The notes beneath the pieces are model-generated. The model was not told the DNA's origin. It worked only from the letters and a program-made list of their open reading frames with translations, and did no database searches. Below are positions 47,456-57,960 of a stretch of 64,000 nt of DNA, in pieces. Each line of letters opens with the position of its first letter. Positions within the stretch are counted from its first letter, which is position 1. A program made the position numbers and the translations under genes. The stretch is from Tupaia tana. Taxonomy: Eukaryota > Chordata > Mammalia > Scandentia > Tupaiidae. Location of the stretch: NCBI GenBank assembly GCA_026018925.1, contig JAKSZU010000002.1, forward strand, positions 88,671,975 to 88,735,974. Direction: 5' to 3'.

Positions 47456-47974
47456 TCATTTTTTAAGATGGTAACAGCCAAATGGTTTGAGTTCTTATAA
47501 TTAATTCTGTCCTGAACTGTCCCATGCATCTGAGATATTATACACGTTGGTGCTTTCTTCTCTATTAATGTCCCATTTAAGACAGGAAAGGTTTAACAGT
47601 TGCACTGCAATCTCATATCAGTGATGAGCTCCTCATCTATTGGTCAGCTGTAAAGTTGACCCATTTTAAGATCTTCTTTTAACTATGATTTTAATTGATT
47701 TGATTATGATGTCCCTGGGTGAATTGTTTTCATTTTTATTGGGTATGAGCTTTATTGAATGTCTTAGATCTATGGACTTTTATCTTTTATGAAATTTGGA
47801 AAATTTCAACCCTTATTTTTTCTATATTCACTATACCATTTCCCGTTCTCCCCCGCCATGTCTACTCGGAGACTCCACCTACATATATTAAGACATTTGA
47901 AGTTGTCCCCTAGAATACTGGCATTCTATTCATTTTACCAATAGTATTTTTCTCCTTGTTTTATTTTGTTTTTT

Positions 47975-48049
47975 TTAAGATTTTATTTTTAAATTAATTA
48001 ATTTTTTTAATTGCCAGAGGGCATGTGAGAGAGGGAGCTCCTCCCTCTT

Positions 48050-48100
<51 letters not shown>

Positions 48101-48270
48101 TAAGCATGGTCATGGTCAACCCCTTCTCCTCCATTTTTCTATCCTGTTGGGATTTGGGGCCTGCATGCAAATGCACAGCATGTTTTTTAAGCCATAGGTG
48201 ACGGGATTCAAACCATGGTCTCCTCTCAATGCACAGTCAACCACTGTGCTGTAGGGCTGGCGCTGTGTTT
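47975..48270 (-). mobile_element. tRNA-derived SINE with (CT)n(CA)n
   Basis: Reverse: 'gccagagggcatgtgagag', a (CT)n then (CA)n run at 48050-48100, 'ccccttctcctccattttt' and 'tgctgtagggctggcgctg'. Confidence 0.75.
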
Positions 48271-48599
48271 CTTTTCTAATAGTTTCCATTGCTATAACTT
48301 CAAACTGACAAATTTATTTTTCTGAAATGTCAAATCTGCCACTATTGTCATACAGTGTATTTTTTAACGTAGAGATTGTACTTTGCATTTTTAGATGTTT
48401 CTAAAATGAATTCATCGTATTCAATATTTCTTCTAGCTTTTTGAACATATGGAGTTTAGTTATAATAACTGTTTAATGATCTATCTGCTAATTCTCTCAT
48501 CTACAACTTTTCTGAATCATTTTCAATTAGTTGATTTTTTTTTCACCCTTTTAGTGGGACATATTTTCCTTCTTACCATGCTTGCTACTTTTTTTTTTT

Positions 48600-48662
48600 T
48601 TTTTTAATTTGTGAAAGGGCACATGTGCTTGCTGGAGAGAGAGAGTCAACAAGCACTCCCTG
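48600..48662 (-). mobile_element. tRNA-derived SINE, part 1 (split by a retrocopy)
   Basis: Poly-T, 'gggcacatgtgcttgctgg' and GA-rich end. It continues at 50311 after the TMA16 retrocopy. Confidence 0.8.
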
Positions 48663-50310
48663 GGAAGGCAGGGACCCAGTGGGAGCTTATGCTGAGGAGG
48701 TCACCTGCTCTGGAGGGTGGAGGCCTTCGGCCATTGCCATGCCTAAAGCACCAAAGGGAAAAAGTGCCGGATGGGAAAAAAAAAGTCATCCACTCACATA
48801 GTAGAAAAGCAGCTCAAATTACGAGGGAGGCCCACAAATGAGAAAAAGGAAAAACGGAAGAAAGAGAAGGCCTTACGTCTTAGCCTTATTGGTGAAAAAT
48901 TGTAGTGGTTTCAAAGTCATCTTGATCCCCAAAAAGGGGGATATTCAAAGAGAGACTCTTGTGAGTTAATTGAAAGGTATTTAAATCCACTTAGTGGGGA
49001 GCTGGAGCAGACTGAGTTACACAACAGCATCAGAGACAGGCAGGGCCAGTGTCACTGTTCCCGGGAGGCGGTCATCAGGCAGACAGTGGCCCGCAAGTGG
49101 CAGCAGTTCGTTCGAGGACTACGGCCTCGAGATTCCAGACATCCTAAATGCAAATAATTTGAAAACTTCGGGAATGGGATTTTGTCAAACATTAAAATGA
49201 GGAAAATGATGCAATTCACAAGAAAGTGCAAGAAGATTAAGACTATTATAATGGTAGACAAAGATTTAGAAGAATTGGATCTAAAAGGTGAATCCAGTGA
49301 CTTGGATGAAGAAATGACTGTGGTGGACTAATTGTCTTTACTTGAGTCAAAAATAAATGACCTGTAAGTCAAGTGTCAACTCATTGAGTTTGGCAAGTAC
49401 ATGTCCTCAGATCCAAGGGTTTGTCATTTAACTGTTCTCTTCTGGGATGGGAATCCCATTTGTAACTTCAAACATGCTACAATATCTACTTAGAAATGAA
49501 GGTTGCTTTTCATTTACTTTACGTCACTAACATAGAAGTGATCTACAGAGACCTTTACATGTGACTGTGTTTGGGGAGAGGAACAATATGAGTGAAGACA
49601 AAAACAACTTTTTGATTTTTCCCAGGTGTGTAGCTCTTAGGGTTGCCTGACTTAGCATTTTGGGGAGTGGACTAAAAAGTTTCTTTGGGTACCTCGACTG
49701 TGATGGCCTTCAGATTGTCTTTCATAATAATGCCACACTATTCCTTCCCCTCAATTTATTTTTTATAACATAGGGGAAAATGATAGATGCCAATGGATTG
49801 TACGGTTTCAGCCAGAGTTAAATGGTTAAGAAAAAGTGACTATTACGTTGCTTTCTTACTCTTATGTCAAGGGGGGTAAATAAATGTGACCTCAAGTTAA
49901 GCCTCTTATGTTTTCTCCTTCCTCATTGTGAAAAGTGATAAGTTTTATTTGTGAAGACAGAAGTAAAGATTAGAGAACTGACCACTTTATTAGTGTTATT
50001 TTGCCTTCTAGGAGATAGCTTAAGTTGACATACAATGTAATTTAATATTTCAAATATCCTGAAAATATGAACGTTAAGGAATTTGTTCTTCACAGGATTT
50101 ATTAAATGTAAGTATCCTTTAGTTTATGTTCAAAGAAAGCAATTCAAGTATATTTTAAAGATCTTCAAGAAAAGAACAAAAAAGCAAGGCTGTATGGGGT
50201 TAGTTCAGTATCAACTAAGTCTTGTTAATAGTTGATTTAAAGTGTTATGACTTCACTTCTGAAATTAAGAAATAAAGTTTATTTTCATAATTTCAAAAAG
50301 AAAAAGAAAA
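48663..50310 (+). pseudogene. TMA16: TMA16 processed pseudogene
   Basis: Intronless copy of TMA16 (translation machinery associated 16, a 60S pre-ribosome factor of about 203 residues). ATG at 48739 gives MPKAPKGKSAG, then a one-base insertion in an A run shifts frame. VIHSHSRKAAQITREAHK follows and meets a TGA. Later pieces are LIGEKL, a DRQGQ-like helix, [16 protein letters not shown] and IIMVDKDLEELDLKGESSDLDEEMT, with the natural stop region at 49329-49331. A full 3'UTR, an AATAAA at 50271-50276 and an A-rich tail follow. It is flanked by aagcactccctg (48651-48662) and aagtactccctg (50311-50322). Inserted into a SINE. Not translatable. Confidence 0.93.
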
Positions 50311-50480
50311 AAGTACTCCCTGTGGGCAAGGGTCACACCACCTCCATGTCACACTCCTTTTGGGATTTGGGGCACACATGCCATGTACCTGGAGTATTTT
50401 TCAAGCCAGGTATAGGACTCTAACTGTACAGTCATGTGGGATTTAGTCACCTTAACCACTATGCCACTAACTGGCTTGGC
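50311..50480 (-). mobile_element. tRNA-derived SINE, part 2
   Basis: Continues from 48600-48662: 'ggcaagggtcacaccacctcc', 'gggatttggggcacacatgc' and 'ccttaaccactatgccac' at the head end. Confidence 0.8.
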
Positions 50481-50484
50481 CATT

Positions 50485-51150
50485 TTTATTGGATATCAGT
50501 TATTGTGACTTTTATATTGCTAGGTGCTGGGTATTTTCATATTCTTACAAATCCTCTTAAGATTTTTTTTTCTGTGATGCTCTTCTGTTATGTTTTTTTG
50601 GGGAAATAGTTTGATCATTTCAGATACTACTTTTCAGGTCTGTTAGGTGGATCCAGGGGGCAGTCAGTCTAGAATACACTTTTCACAACTCTGAGGACAA
50701 AACTCATCTGAATATTGTACTCCATAGACCAGGAATTTGGTTTTATTTTTGAGTCAGGCTGGTGAGAACAGGCACCCCACCCCGTGTAAGCTCAGAGAAG
50801 GCTGCTCCTATAATTTTATCAGGTGTTTCTTCCCCTGGCCTGAGAGACTTCTCTGACACAGGAGGGAGGACAGTTCAGCATTCAGATGAATACAGAGAAA
50901 CTCCCCTCTGAAACTCTGTGTGCAACTCTGTCCTTCCACACGCTGCTTTATGCCATTTTCTCTCGACAATACCCTGTGCTATGACTCTACCTGCCTAGCC
51001 TCCCTGGGACTCAGCTCTGCTTCCCCAAATCAGGCTGCCCAGGTTTCCCTTCCTTGTTTGAAGACTGAGCAGTAAGCTGGAGCAATAACAGGCTTATCTC
51101 TTCTGTTCTCCACCTCTCAGGTTCACTGCCTTTCATTGCCTGAGAGCCAA
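50485..51150 (-). mobile_element. Probable old L1-type fragment
   Basis: 'ttattggatatcagttattg', 'gctaggtgctgggtattt', 'gttaggtggatccaggggg' and 'ggctggtgagaacaggcac' resemble a reverse old-L1 region. Sequence at 47560-47970 and 48280-48590 may belong to the same element. Confidence 0.4.
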
Positions 51151-51744
51151 TGCCTTCGTATAGTTTATTCACTTTATTATCTTATATGAAAAGGAACATT
51201 CAGTCTCCATTACATCCTCTTGTTTGAACGTGGGAGCTCCCCACTTCCCTGCTTCTTAGATCCATCACTAATACCAACTGTTCCAGGCTAGTTCGCAGGA
51301 AGCCAGCTCTGGCACTCTGAGGTTTGCATGCATGGTGTTTATTAGCTAGTGTTCTCAATAACATCTGTAAGTTGCTATGGGCTGAAGAGGTTAAATTGCA
51401 TTGCAACTGAAGCTAAGGTCTTCATTGATCATATGGAAAGCTCTGGAGAGATGAAGACTTTCAACGTAGCCCAAATTATATCCCCTTTTCTTACACAAAC
51501 TAGTGCAAAGCAGATAGCTTTCAGTGTGAGCATAGAACGTTGGGTCAGGTGAGGCAGCTTCCTCTGGCCAGGAGACAGAATGACTCTGTGCAAAGCACAG
51601 ATCTGGAGCATCCACTGGATGCATAATTGCAGCATTGTGCAAATGCAGGTTAGTCTGTGTCTGATGAAGTGCTCTGATACAGTCAGAAAAGCTATTGCTT
51701 CTTCAAGTAGCTTATCGACATGTCAATTATTTTTCATTTTCTTT
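51151..51744. other. Unassigned intergenic sequence
   Basis: Contains overlapping 60-80-codon open frames on both strands with no recognisable motif. No gene supported. Confidence 0.4.
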
Positions 51745-51754
51745 CTTTATAGCT

Positions 51755-51975
51755 TTTTAAAAGCTTATTTTGTTGTTTTCTTCCATGAGATGGAGACAGA
51801 CAGCATCTCCAATAGGGTCTTGATGCCATGATCCACCCCCAGCTTCAGCCAGCCCCAGATCATGAACATGTGCACCCCCAGTGACTCAGAAAGGTCTCTG
51901 TATATGAACCAGAACGTTCCCATGTGGGCCAGCCTTGCAAAGCATCTTTTACTGGTGTATTACTCTCTATCTCCA
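51755..51975 (-). mobile_element. Second SINE-like family, copy 2
   Basis: Shares 'agcttcagccagccccagat' and the GA patch with 30185-30385. Confidence 0.55.
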
Positions 51976-52049
51976 CAAAATAAAAAAAATATTTTTCAGC
52001 TAGTATCTTATTACTCATATTATTAATTCTTTTTTGTAGTTTTAAAAAA

Positions 52050-52215
52050 TAACTCTTTTATTTTAACTTTATTTACTATTATTTTCCAATTTGACCAGGG
52101 AGACAGAGAGAAAGAGAGAAAGTGAGAAAGGAAGCCACCAGGTTCAAGACTTGAACCATGGTTGGCCATGTGGGAGTATAGTCCCTTTAACTACCATGCC
52201 ATCTGCCGATACCCT
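52050..52215 (-). mobile_element. tRNA-derived SINE, short form
   Basis: 'aatttgaccagggagacag', GA-rich, then directly 'aggaagccaccaggttc' and 'gacttgaaccatggttgg'. Confidence 0.85.
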
Positions 52216-52479
52216 TATTATTAATTCTTATTCCTCCATTTTAAAAGACTCTATGTAGAACCTCTTTTCAAAGATCATTAACACTTCAAGTTAAACAACA
52301 CTGGAATAATGAAGCTTCTGTGACAGGTCCAACTGATTCATATATACAGGATCCAAATCCTCTCTAGAGAGACGGTACATGAGGAGACACAGATGAACCC
52401 TAGTTGTGGTCTATAACAGTATTTTCAGGGATTTACAGTGAACTTCTCTGTTTAAAGTAGCAGTGCAGCAAGGAGTTGA

Positions 52480-52885
52480 GGAGTCAAGCTTCTCACGTTT
52501 ATCTTCTGACTCTATTCCCTCTATGCTTGGACTTTGGGCAAGTTGTTTTGCTCTCTAAAGTTTTACGCAAGCTGTTTTGCCTTCACTGCAAAATGGGCCG
52601 ACAGTAACACCTCATAAGACTGGGATTCTTAAGGGGGTCAGAGGCAGAACAACATGGTTATAGAAAGCATGGGCACTGTGCCAATTTGTGTGGTTTTAAA
52701 TCCTGCTTGGTCACTTGTTAACTTAATTTAACCACTCTATGCCTGTGTCCTTACTTGCAAAAAATAGACCATAGTAACAAATTCCTAGAGTGCTTGTAAG
52801 GATTAAATGAGTTAATGCAGAAAATGAGCTTAGAAGAATGCCAAGCTAAAGCAAGTACCCAACAAAAGTGAGCTGTAATTATTAG
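52480..52885 (+). mobile_element. MIR elements (one or two copies)
   Basis: 'tttgggcaagttgttttgc' and 'ctgcaaaatgggccgacag' (first), then 'gttttaaatcctgcttggt', 'cttgttaacttaatttaacc' and 'taaggattaaatgagttaat' (second), the standard MIR order. Confidence 0.8.
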
Positions 52886-53057
52886 GGGTTTAGGAATTTC
52901 AAATATTTGAGTTGAATTTAATGAAAGGAGAAGAGTAGACCAATTTTTTTCTTTGAGAGACATTACAGTCTAGTAAAGGAAAAGGGCCAGGGCATCACTA
53001 ATGATACAACTAGGGCAACAACATTGCCTATCCCTTTGGGTCAGGTGAGGCATTTGT

Positions 53058-53293
53058 CCCCATAGTCTAGTGATTAAGGGAGCCAAATCTCACATGACTG
53101 ACACTGGTTTGAGTCCTGGCCTCGGAGGCTTGAAAAACAAACTGGGCACATGTACACACCCCAAATCCTGATAGGATGGAGAAATGAAGGAGAAAGAATT
53201 GCAGCATGACACTAGGGGGTGCTATCTTCCTCTCTCTTTCTCTGGTGGACACATATGCTCCTGGTAATTAATAATAATAGTAATATAATAATA
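53058..53293 (+). mobile_element. tRNA-derived SINE, diverged subfamily
   Basis: A box 'catagtctagtgattaagg', 'gagccaaatctcacatgac', B box 'gtttgagtcctgg', CT-rich body and (AAT)n tail. Same subfamily as 15294-15592. Confidence 0.85.
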
Positions 53294-53966
53294 ATGGGAC
53301 AACAATATTATATGAATTTAGAAAGAGGAACAGCTACTGTGTTGCAGAGGATAAAGAAGAAGAATGCTAATTTATAAGGAAACGTGATAGAGGACAGAAC
53401 TCAAAATAACAGTTATACTCAACCTTAAACAAAATTTGTAGAAGTTACACTTTCTTGTTTGGCTGGTGAAATCTCAGTCCACTTTGTAAGTAACCTAATT
53501 GCAGAGATGGCTGAGCGGCACCATCTATACTGTTCCCTTTTGCTGTAGAATGGGTGTACCAAGCTGTCTGAGTTCTGGCTTTAAGAAACAGAAATGCGGA
53601 CTCTTTGATTCTTGCCATTCCCTACCCACCCTCGGGTGAAATTTCAGTCATCCAGGACTCCCAAAGGTGGAGGGAAGTGGTTATCAAAGCCTACTTCCCC
53701 ATTTAGGCTGCTCCCCAAGCAGAAACTCCAGCTTGTTTTGTTTCTGCTGATATATAGGGAAGTATTTCTAACCACTTCCCCAAGGAACAAGGGCTACTGC
53801 TGCCTGAAGCCAAAAATCTCTTCTCTCAAAAGTAATTGTAGATTGGAGACAGGTCTCCTCTGGCTAGTTCTAATAACACATAAGTCCTTATTTCTCAGCC
53901 TTTGAAAGCTGTTAAACAGTGACAGAGTTTGGAAATACCTAAACTTATTTCCAGGGCAATCATCTG
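53294..53966. other. Unassigned unique sequence
   Basis: Moderate GC with few runs and no recognised repeat. A candidate conserved non-coding stretch, not shown to be so. Confidence 0.35.
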
Positions 53967-53980
53967 GAAGAGTCTAGCTT

Positions 53981-54123
53981 TGCTTTGCTTTGCTTTGCTT
54001 TGCTTTGCTTTGCTTTTTTCCTTCCTTCCTCCCTCCTTTCCTTTCCCTTTTCTCCCTCCCTCCTTCCTCTCCTTCTTTCTTTCCTTCCTTCTTTTCTTTC
54101 TTCCTTCCTTCCTTCCTTCCTTT

Positions 54124-54171
<48 letters not shown>

Positions 54172-54176
54172 TTTAA
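53981..54176. repeat. (GCTTT)n and (CTTT)n microsatellite, former poly(A) tail
   Basis: On the minus strand these are (AAAGC)n and (AAAG)n. They sit exactly where the poly(A) tail of the SELENOT retrocopy should be, between its 3'UTR and the target duplication. Confidence 0.9.
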
Positions 54177-55551
54177 ACTCATATCTGCTTAGTTTTTTAT
54201 TTAGTGAAGTATAAAGGCCCAGTTAATCATCTCATTAGATTGGTCAAGGCAAGACACTTGAACTACACAACAGGATTTAAAAAGCAGTTGGTTTCTTAGT
54301 AGTTCTCTGGTAACCACACACACATGCACACACACATAAATTGGTAGCCTACTCTGGATATAGGACTTTCCCCCCTAATCTTGTACAATACCCTGTTCAC
54401 AATATGCTGCATTCATAAATTGGCCATGGCCTAATTAGAGGTGGCTGATATACTCTTATAAAGTGTTTGGAAATCTCAGCTCTATTCCCCAAAAGATTTT
54501 ATTTTAAACTATAAAAATCAAAGCTTCACATAAAAGCATTAACAGATTTAACAGACACCTTTGGAAAAAAAAATAAATTGTAACTCGACTTTCTACTTTT
54601 TCAAATATGACTAAGAAAAAATTTACAGGTATTAATGTCTACTTTTAAAAAAAAGAACTATTCACTGGGTGATTTTTTTGGGGAAAAAGCTGTACAGTAT
54701 TATTGCACTCCATGAATGTGCAGAATTCCGGAACGTGCCAGCACCGAACCACTATCTCGCACTGAGGTTTTCCAAGAGGTACAATGCATCTGCCAAGGAA
54801 GCATCTGGTCTGTACTAACAGCTTGCTATCTTCAGTACAGGTCTTCATGATGTCAGTCATGCTGCTCTTGCAAAAATCCCTTAATGTAAAATAGTTTTCA
54901 GTGCTGATAAGTGGGGCCATGATCGATGATGTGGAATTGAATCCATTTGTACATTGAGCTTTATTTCATTGTCAAGAATTTGAACGAGTTGTTGCCTGGA
55001 TGGAAGGTGACCAGATTCCAACTTAGACCATACAGGGACATCATTTAAAGTTATCGCAAATGCACCTGTTGACATACACTGGTTCTCAATCATGTTGCTC
55101 AGGAAGAAAACCATCATGCATGTATAGACCTTATTTTCTTGGCCCCACTGCCAGATGTTAGGAGCTTGCATGCCAAAGAAAGCAAAAGGATCGTTGCCTA
55201 CAATTATTAAGCCTATTAATACTAATTTGAAGACTGACAGGAGAGTTGCTATGTGTCTATATATTGGCTGAGGAAGGTAATTCTCTCCTTCGATGTGGAT
55301 GTCTGAGTACTGCTGGCTGATAACCCGCATGTACTCCTCAAACACCCGCCTATGTCTTCAGGAAACACAAATCTGGAACTTGAGCAGTGGCCCTGTGGTG
55401 TACTACATCTTTAATCTCTTATTGGGCATCCCTCCCAGGTTGACCAAGGCCTTACTCTGGTCCACTGCCGAAGCCGCCGCTAGGAAGAGCAACAGAAGCC
55501 TCATCTTAACTGAGCCAGCAGCTTCAGCTGCCCTCAGACCGAGACTGCACT
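54177..55551 (-). pseudogene. SELENOT: SELENOT processed pseudogene
   Basis: Intronless copy of selenoprotein T, an ER-membrane thioredoxin-like selenoprotein of 195 residues. The ATG is at 55504-55502 and the frame runs without indel to codon 195. Codon 34 (Q in human) is TAG (55405-55403). Codon 49, the selenocysteine of the CVSU redox motif, is still TGA (55360-55358). The next residue is Arg instead of Gly. The natural stop is TGG (54919-54917), so the frame reads on. The body (VFEEYMRVISQ, GENYLPQPIYRHIA, LSVFKLVLIGLIIVG, AFFGMQAPNIWQWGQENKVY, NQCMSTGAFAITLNDVPVWSK) is nearly intact. A 3'UTR and an AATAAA about 20 bp before the tail are retained. Target duplication: gaagagtctagctt (53967-53980) and gaaagcgtctagcctt (55552-55566). 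Confidence 0.95.
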
Positions 55552-55566
55552 GAAAGCGTCTAGCCT

Positions 55567-55782
55567 TAACCACCACCCCACCAGCTGGCTGAACAAACTC
55601 CTTATGTTTCTGCCAATTCCATCAATGTTTAGAAAACAGGCTCTGAATGGCTTAAGCCAGTGGTTGTCTTGACTTTAATGCCTTTATCCACACGCTATCA
55701 ATAAGTAGCCCTGCAACTTTTAGCCTTCCACTTCATTTCGCTTAATCTGGAGTTCTCTGTTTATGAAATATGGGTGGGAAGT
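55567..55782. other. Short unassigned stretch
   Basis: A head-like 'cttaaccaccaccccacc' next to the retrocopy may be a SINE remnant. Confidence 0.3.
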
Positions 55783-55796
55783 AGGTCCTTTGATTT

Positions 55797-56049
55797 ATTT
55801 ATTTATTTAAAGAGAGATTTTTGCTATAGGGTGTGTATGCTCACCAGAGAGACAGAAACAGAAAGTGCAAAATCACCCCCTGGGGGTATGGCCGTGCTGC
55901 AATACTTTCTCCTCCATTCTCTTCTCAGGATTTTGGGCATGCATGCACATGTGCCTGGCCTGAGCTTTAAGTTGCTGGATCTAGAACTCGAACTGTGGTT
56001 GACTATGCAGAAATCCAGTGATGTAGCCATTATGCCATCTATTGGTCCC
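55797..56049 (-). mobile_element. tRNA-derived SINE with target duplication
   Basis: Reverse copy flanked by aggtcctttgattt (55783-55796) and aggtcttttgattt (56050-56063). Confidence 0.95.
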
Positions 56050-56063
56050 AGGTCTTTTGATTT

Positions 56064-56645
56064 CTAGAGCTTTTCTTCTCTATTGGTCTGGGCATCCTGC
56101 AGTCATTAACCACCTCATCAGGAATAGTCTCTGCTCAAGGTGAAACTCACCTGTCCATTAGATTGGCTGCCTAAATTTGTGCTGTTTTTAAGCAAAATTT
56201 TTGTATGTGCTTATGGCTATGTAGTTGATTATTCTGATAAGATTTGGTCTTAAGTAGTATTTTCTCATCATTAAGTCCTCTAATTCAGGGACATTCTCTG
56301 GGAATTCCTATCCTGGGATAAATGTAGCAGAGCTATCAGGGTGTCTTCTTCCATATATAAAGGAGACGATCACCCTGCAGACCCAGCAGTAGTGCTGCTG
56401 ACTTTGAATTTATTTAATTTGCACATGTAAATCCTATCAATAGTTGGTGTCAGATTGTCATCCATGCAATCCCCGGTAATAATGAGATTGGGATACTCTG
56501 ACAAAGCCTGGCTATGCTGAGTAGAGAAGACTGGATATTCATTTGTCAGAGAAGCTGAAAGATTAGTTTTGCTGGAAGCTGCTTCTCACCTGCACAGGTG
56601 TTACTCTGGACTTGCTTATTCCCAGTCCTGAGGACAGAGGGGGTT
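56064..56645. other. Unassigned intergenic sequence
   Basis: Nothing recognised. Confidence 0.4.
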
Positions 56646-56649
56646 TCTT

Positions 56650-56770
56650 TTATTTAAAGACATTTAATTTATTTCTCAGAGCATGAGAGAGAGCAACCAG
56701 TGGCAGAGGTTCTACACCTCTGAGGATGTTTTCAAATCTCTCCTCAGTGAACTTACATTAGGCCAGCACA
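56650..56770 (-). mobile_element. Second SINE-like family, truncated copy 3
   Basis: Starts like 30185 and 51755 ('tttaatttatttctcagag', GA patch, 'ctctgaggatgttttcaaat'). Confidence 0.4.
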
Positions 56771-56929
56771 ATATTTTGTTTTTATTTTAATGCATTTGAA
56801 GATGTTCTCAGTCTCAGTATTTTAAAATCAAATATGGGCTGCTACTCTATATGCAGCTGGTCTGTTTGAACCATTTATGTTACCTGCTTGTTCTTTGAAA
56901 CCATTTGAACTATCATCTCTGAAAGAGTG

Positions 56930-57100
56930 GCCCTTACTTGTGCCTTCGCTGAGTGCTCAGCACATCGCATACTGATTTGTCCTCAAAACCGAACTGTGAG
57001 TTAAGTATTAGCATCTCCTATGTACAAATGACTAAACTGAGGCCCAAAGAGAAGAACTAGCCCGAGGCAAAATAGCTAATAGATACCTCTGCCAATAAAC
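56930..57100 (+). mobile_element. MIR element
   Basis: 'tgctcagcacatcgcatac', 'atgactaaactgaggccc' and 'aaatagctaatagatacc' follow the MIR core order. Confidence 0.8.
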
Positions 57101-57594
57101 TGAGCATCAAGCTGCAGTTGTACATCTTAGTTTATTTGGATCTGGGTCGTCTGGCCGGTTTTTTCCTTGCAACTGTATTAAGGGCCAGTGGATTCCATGA
57201 CTTCGATTTACTCTTTCATATGAACAACCAAGACACCCGATTTGTTTCATCACGGACATCATCATCATTATCTAACCTTGAACAACTAAGGATGACATGA
57301 TCTGGTCTTTTCTGCAGGGATCTCCCCCACACCCCCGCACTGTTTATTTCTGGGCCGATAACTTGCAAACCATTGGCGAGTTCAGTGTGTTGATAATGTC
57401 TCCGCAGTAACTGCAGAAGGAAATTATGTTCGCCCCAGAGCAGACCTAGGGTAGGACTCACTTAATACTCATATTCAAATAGCTGAACCTTCAAGAGAGA
57501 GTTAGTATAAGTGCTGTCCATGGAAAGGCATAGCCAGGCAGAGTGGGTCTGAAGAAAGAGCGCCAATAATCAAAGCTGCCCATTAATCTTCCTG

Positions 57595-57960
57595 GCAAAT
57601 CCGCGTCCGAGTACCTCACTCCTCCGCAAGCACCAACTGCTAGGTTTCGCTTGGGTGGAGCCTTGAGCTCCGCGCGCTCCCAGCGCCCTCGCGCTCTGGA
57701 CGCTGTCCGAGGTCTCCGGGGCAACAGCAGACGCTGAACCCGGGCTAGGCAGCGCAGCGACTCCTAAAGTCAGTTTAGCTCTGCCTGGACCCGCTTCTGC
57801 CATGACTACCAAACAATCTAAAAAGAAAGAGGTGCATCGCATCAACTCGGCTCACGGATCAGATAAGTCTAAAGAGTAAGGAACCCTTCTTGCCTGTCCA
57901 GCCCTTCCCTGGCCCAGCCCCTAGGTCTTACCGCAGGTGCTAGCCCCGGAGGGCTCCTTC
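57595..57960 (+). promoter_or_regulatory. ADGB: ADGB CpG-rich promoter with RFX X-box-like site
   Basis: The only sustained CpG-rich stretch in the window, spanning the upstream region, exon 1 and the start of intron 1. GTCTCCGGGGCAAC at 57712-57725 is an imperfect palindrome matching the RFX X-box (GTNRCC, 0-3 spacer, RGYAAC) at all but one constrained base, about 77 bp before the ATG. No TATA box is obvious. RFX and FOXJ1 factors drive ciliary genes, and ADGB is known as a FOXJ1-regulated gene of ciliated and testis cells. Site function is inferred. Confidence 0.7.
57802..57875 (+). CDS. ADGB: ADGB (androglobin), exon 1 coding part
   Basis: Encodes the N-terminus MTTKQSKKKEVHRINSAHG followed by SDKSK and the first two bases (GA) of the next codon. 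It then splices at GA|gtaagg, a strong donor at 57876. The human protein, as I recall it, starts with nearly the same residues and has Asp at the split codon. Androglobin is a chimeric protein of over 1600 residues with a calpain-like protease domain, a circularly permuted globin domain split by an IQ motif and a long C-terminal part; it is expressed in testis and ciliated cells and needed for sperm flagellum formation. Only the basic N-terminal tip lies here; exon 2 is beyond the window. Position downstream of RAB32 and same strand agree with human gene order. Confidence 0.85.

Noticed and set aside
48739..49331. Functional TMA16 retrogene
   Set aside because: A one-base insertion early in the frame, an in-frame TGA after REAHK and further shifts preclude the full protein.
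51349..51831. Cluster of 60-80-codon frames on both strands
   Set aside because: No motif, no splice or retrocopy signs; chance frames in moderately GC sequence.
53895..54214. Overlapping Lys- or Phe-rich frames on both strands
   Set aside because: Translation of the (CTTT)n/(GCTTT)n microsatellite.
55358..55360. TGA in the SELENOT retrocopy as a nonsense mutation
   Set aside because: It is codon 49, the parental selenocysteine codon.
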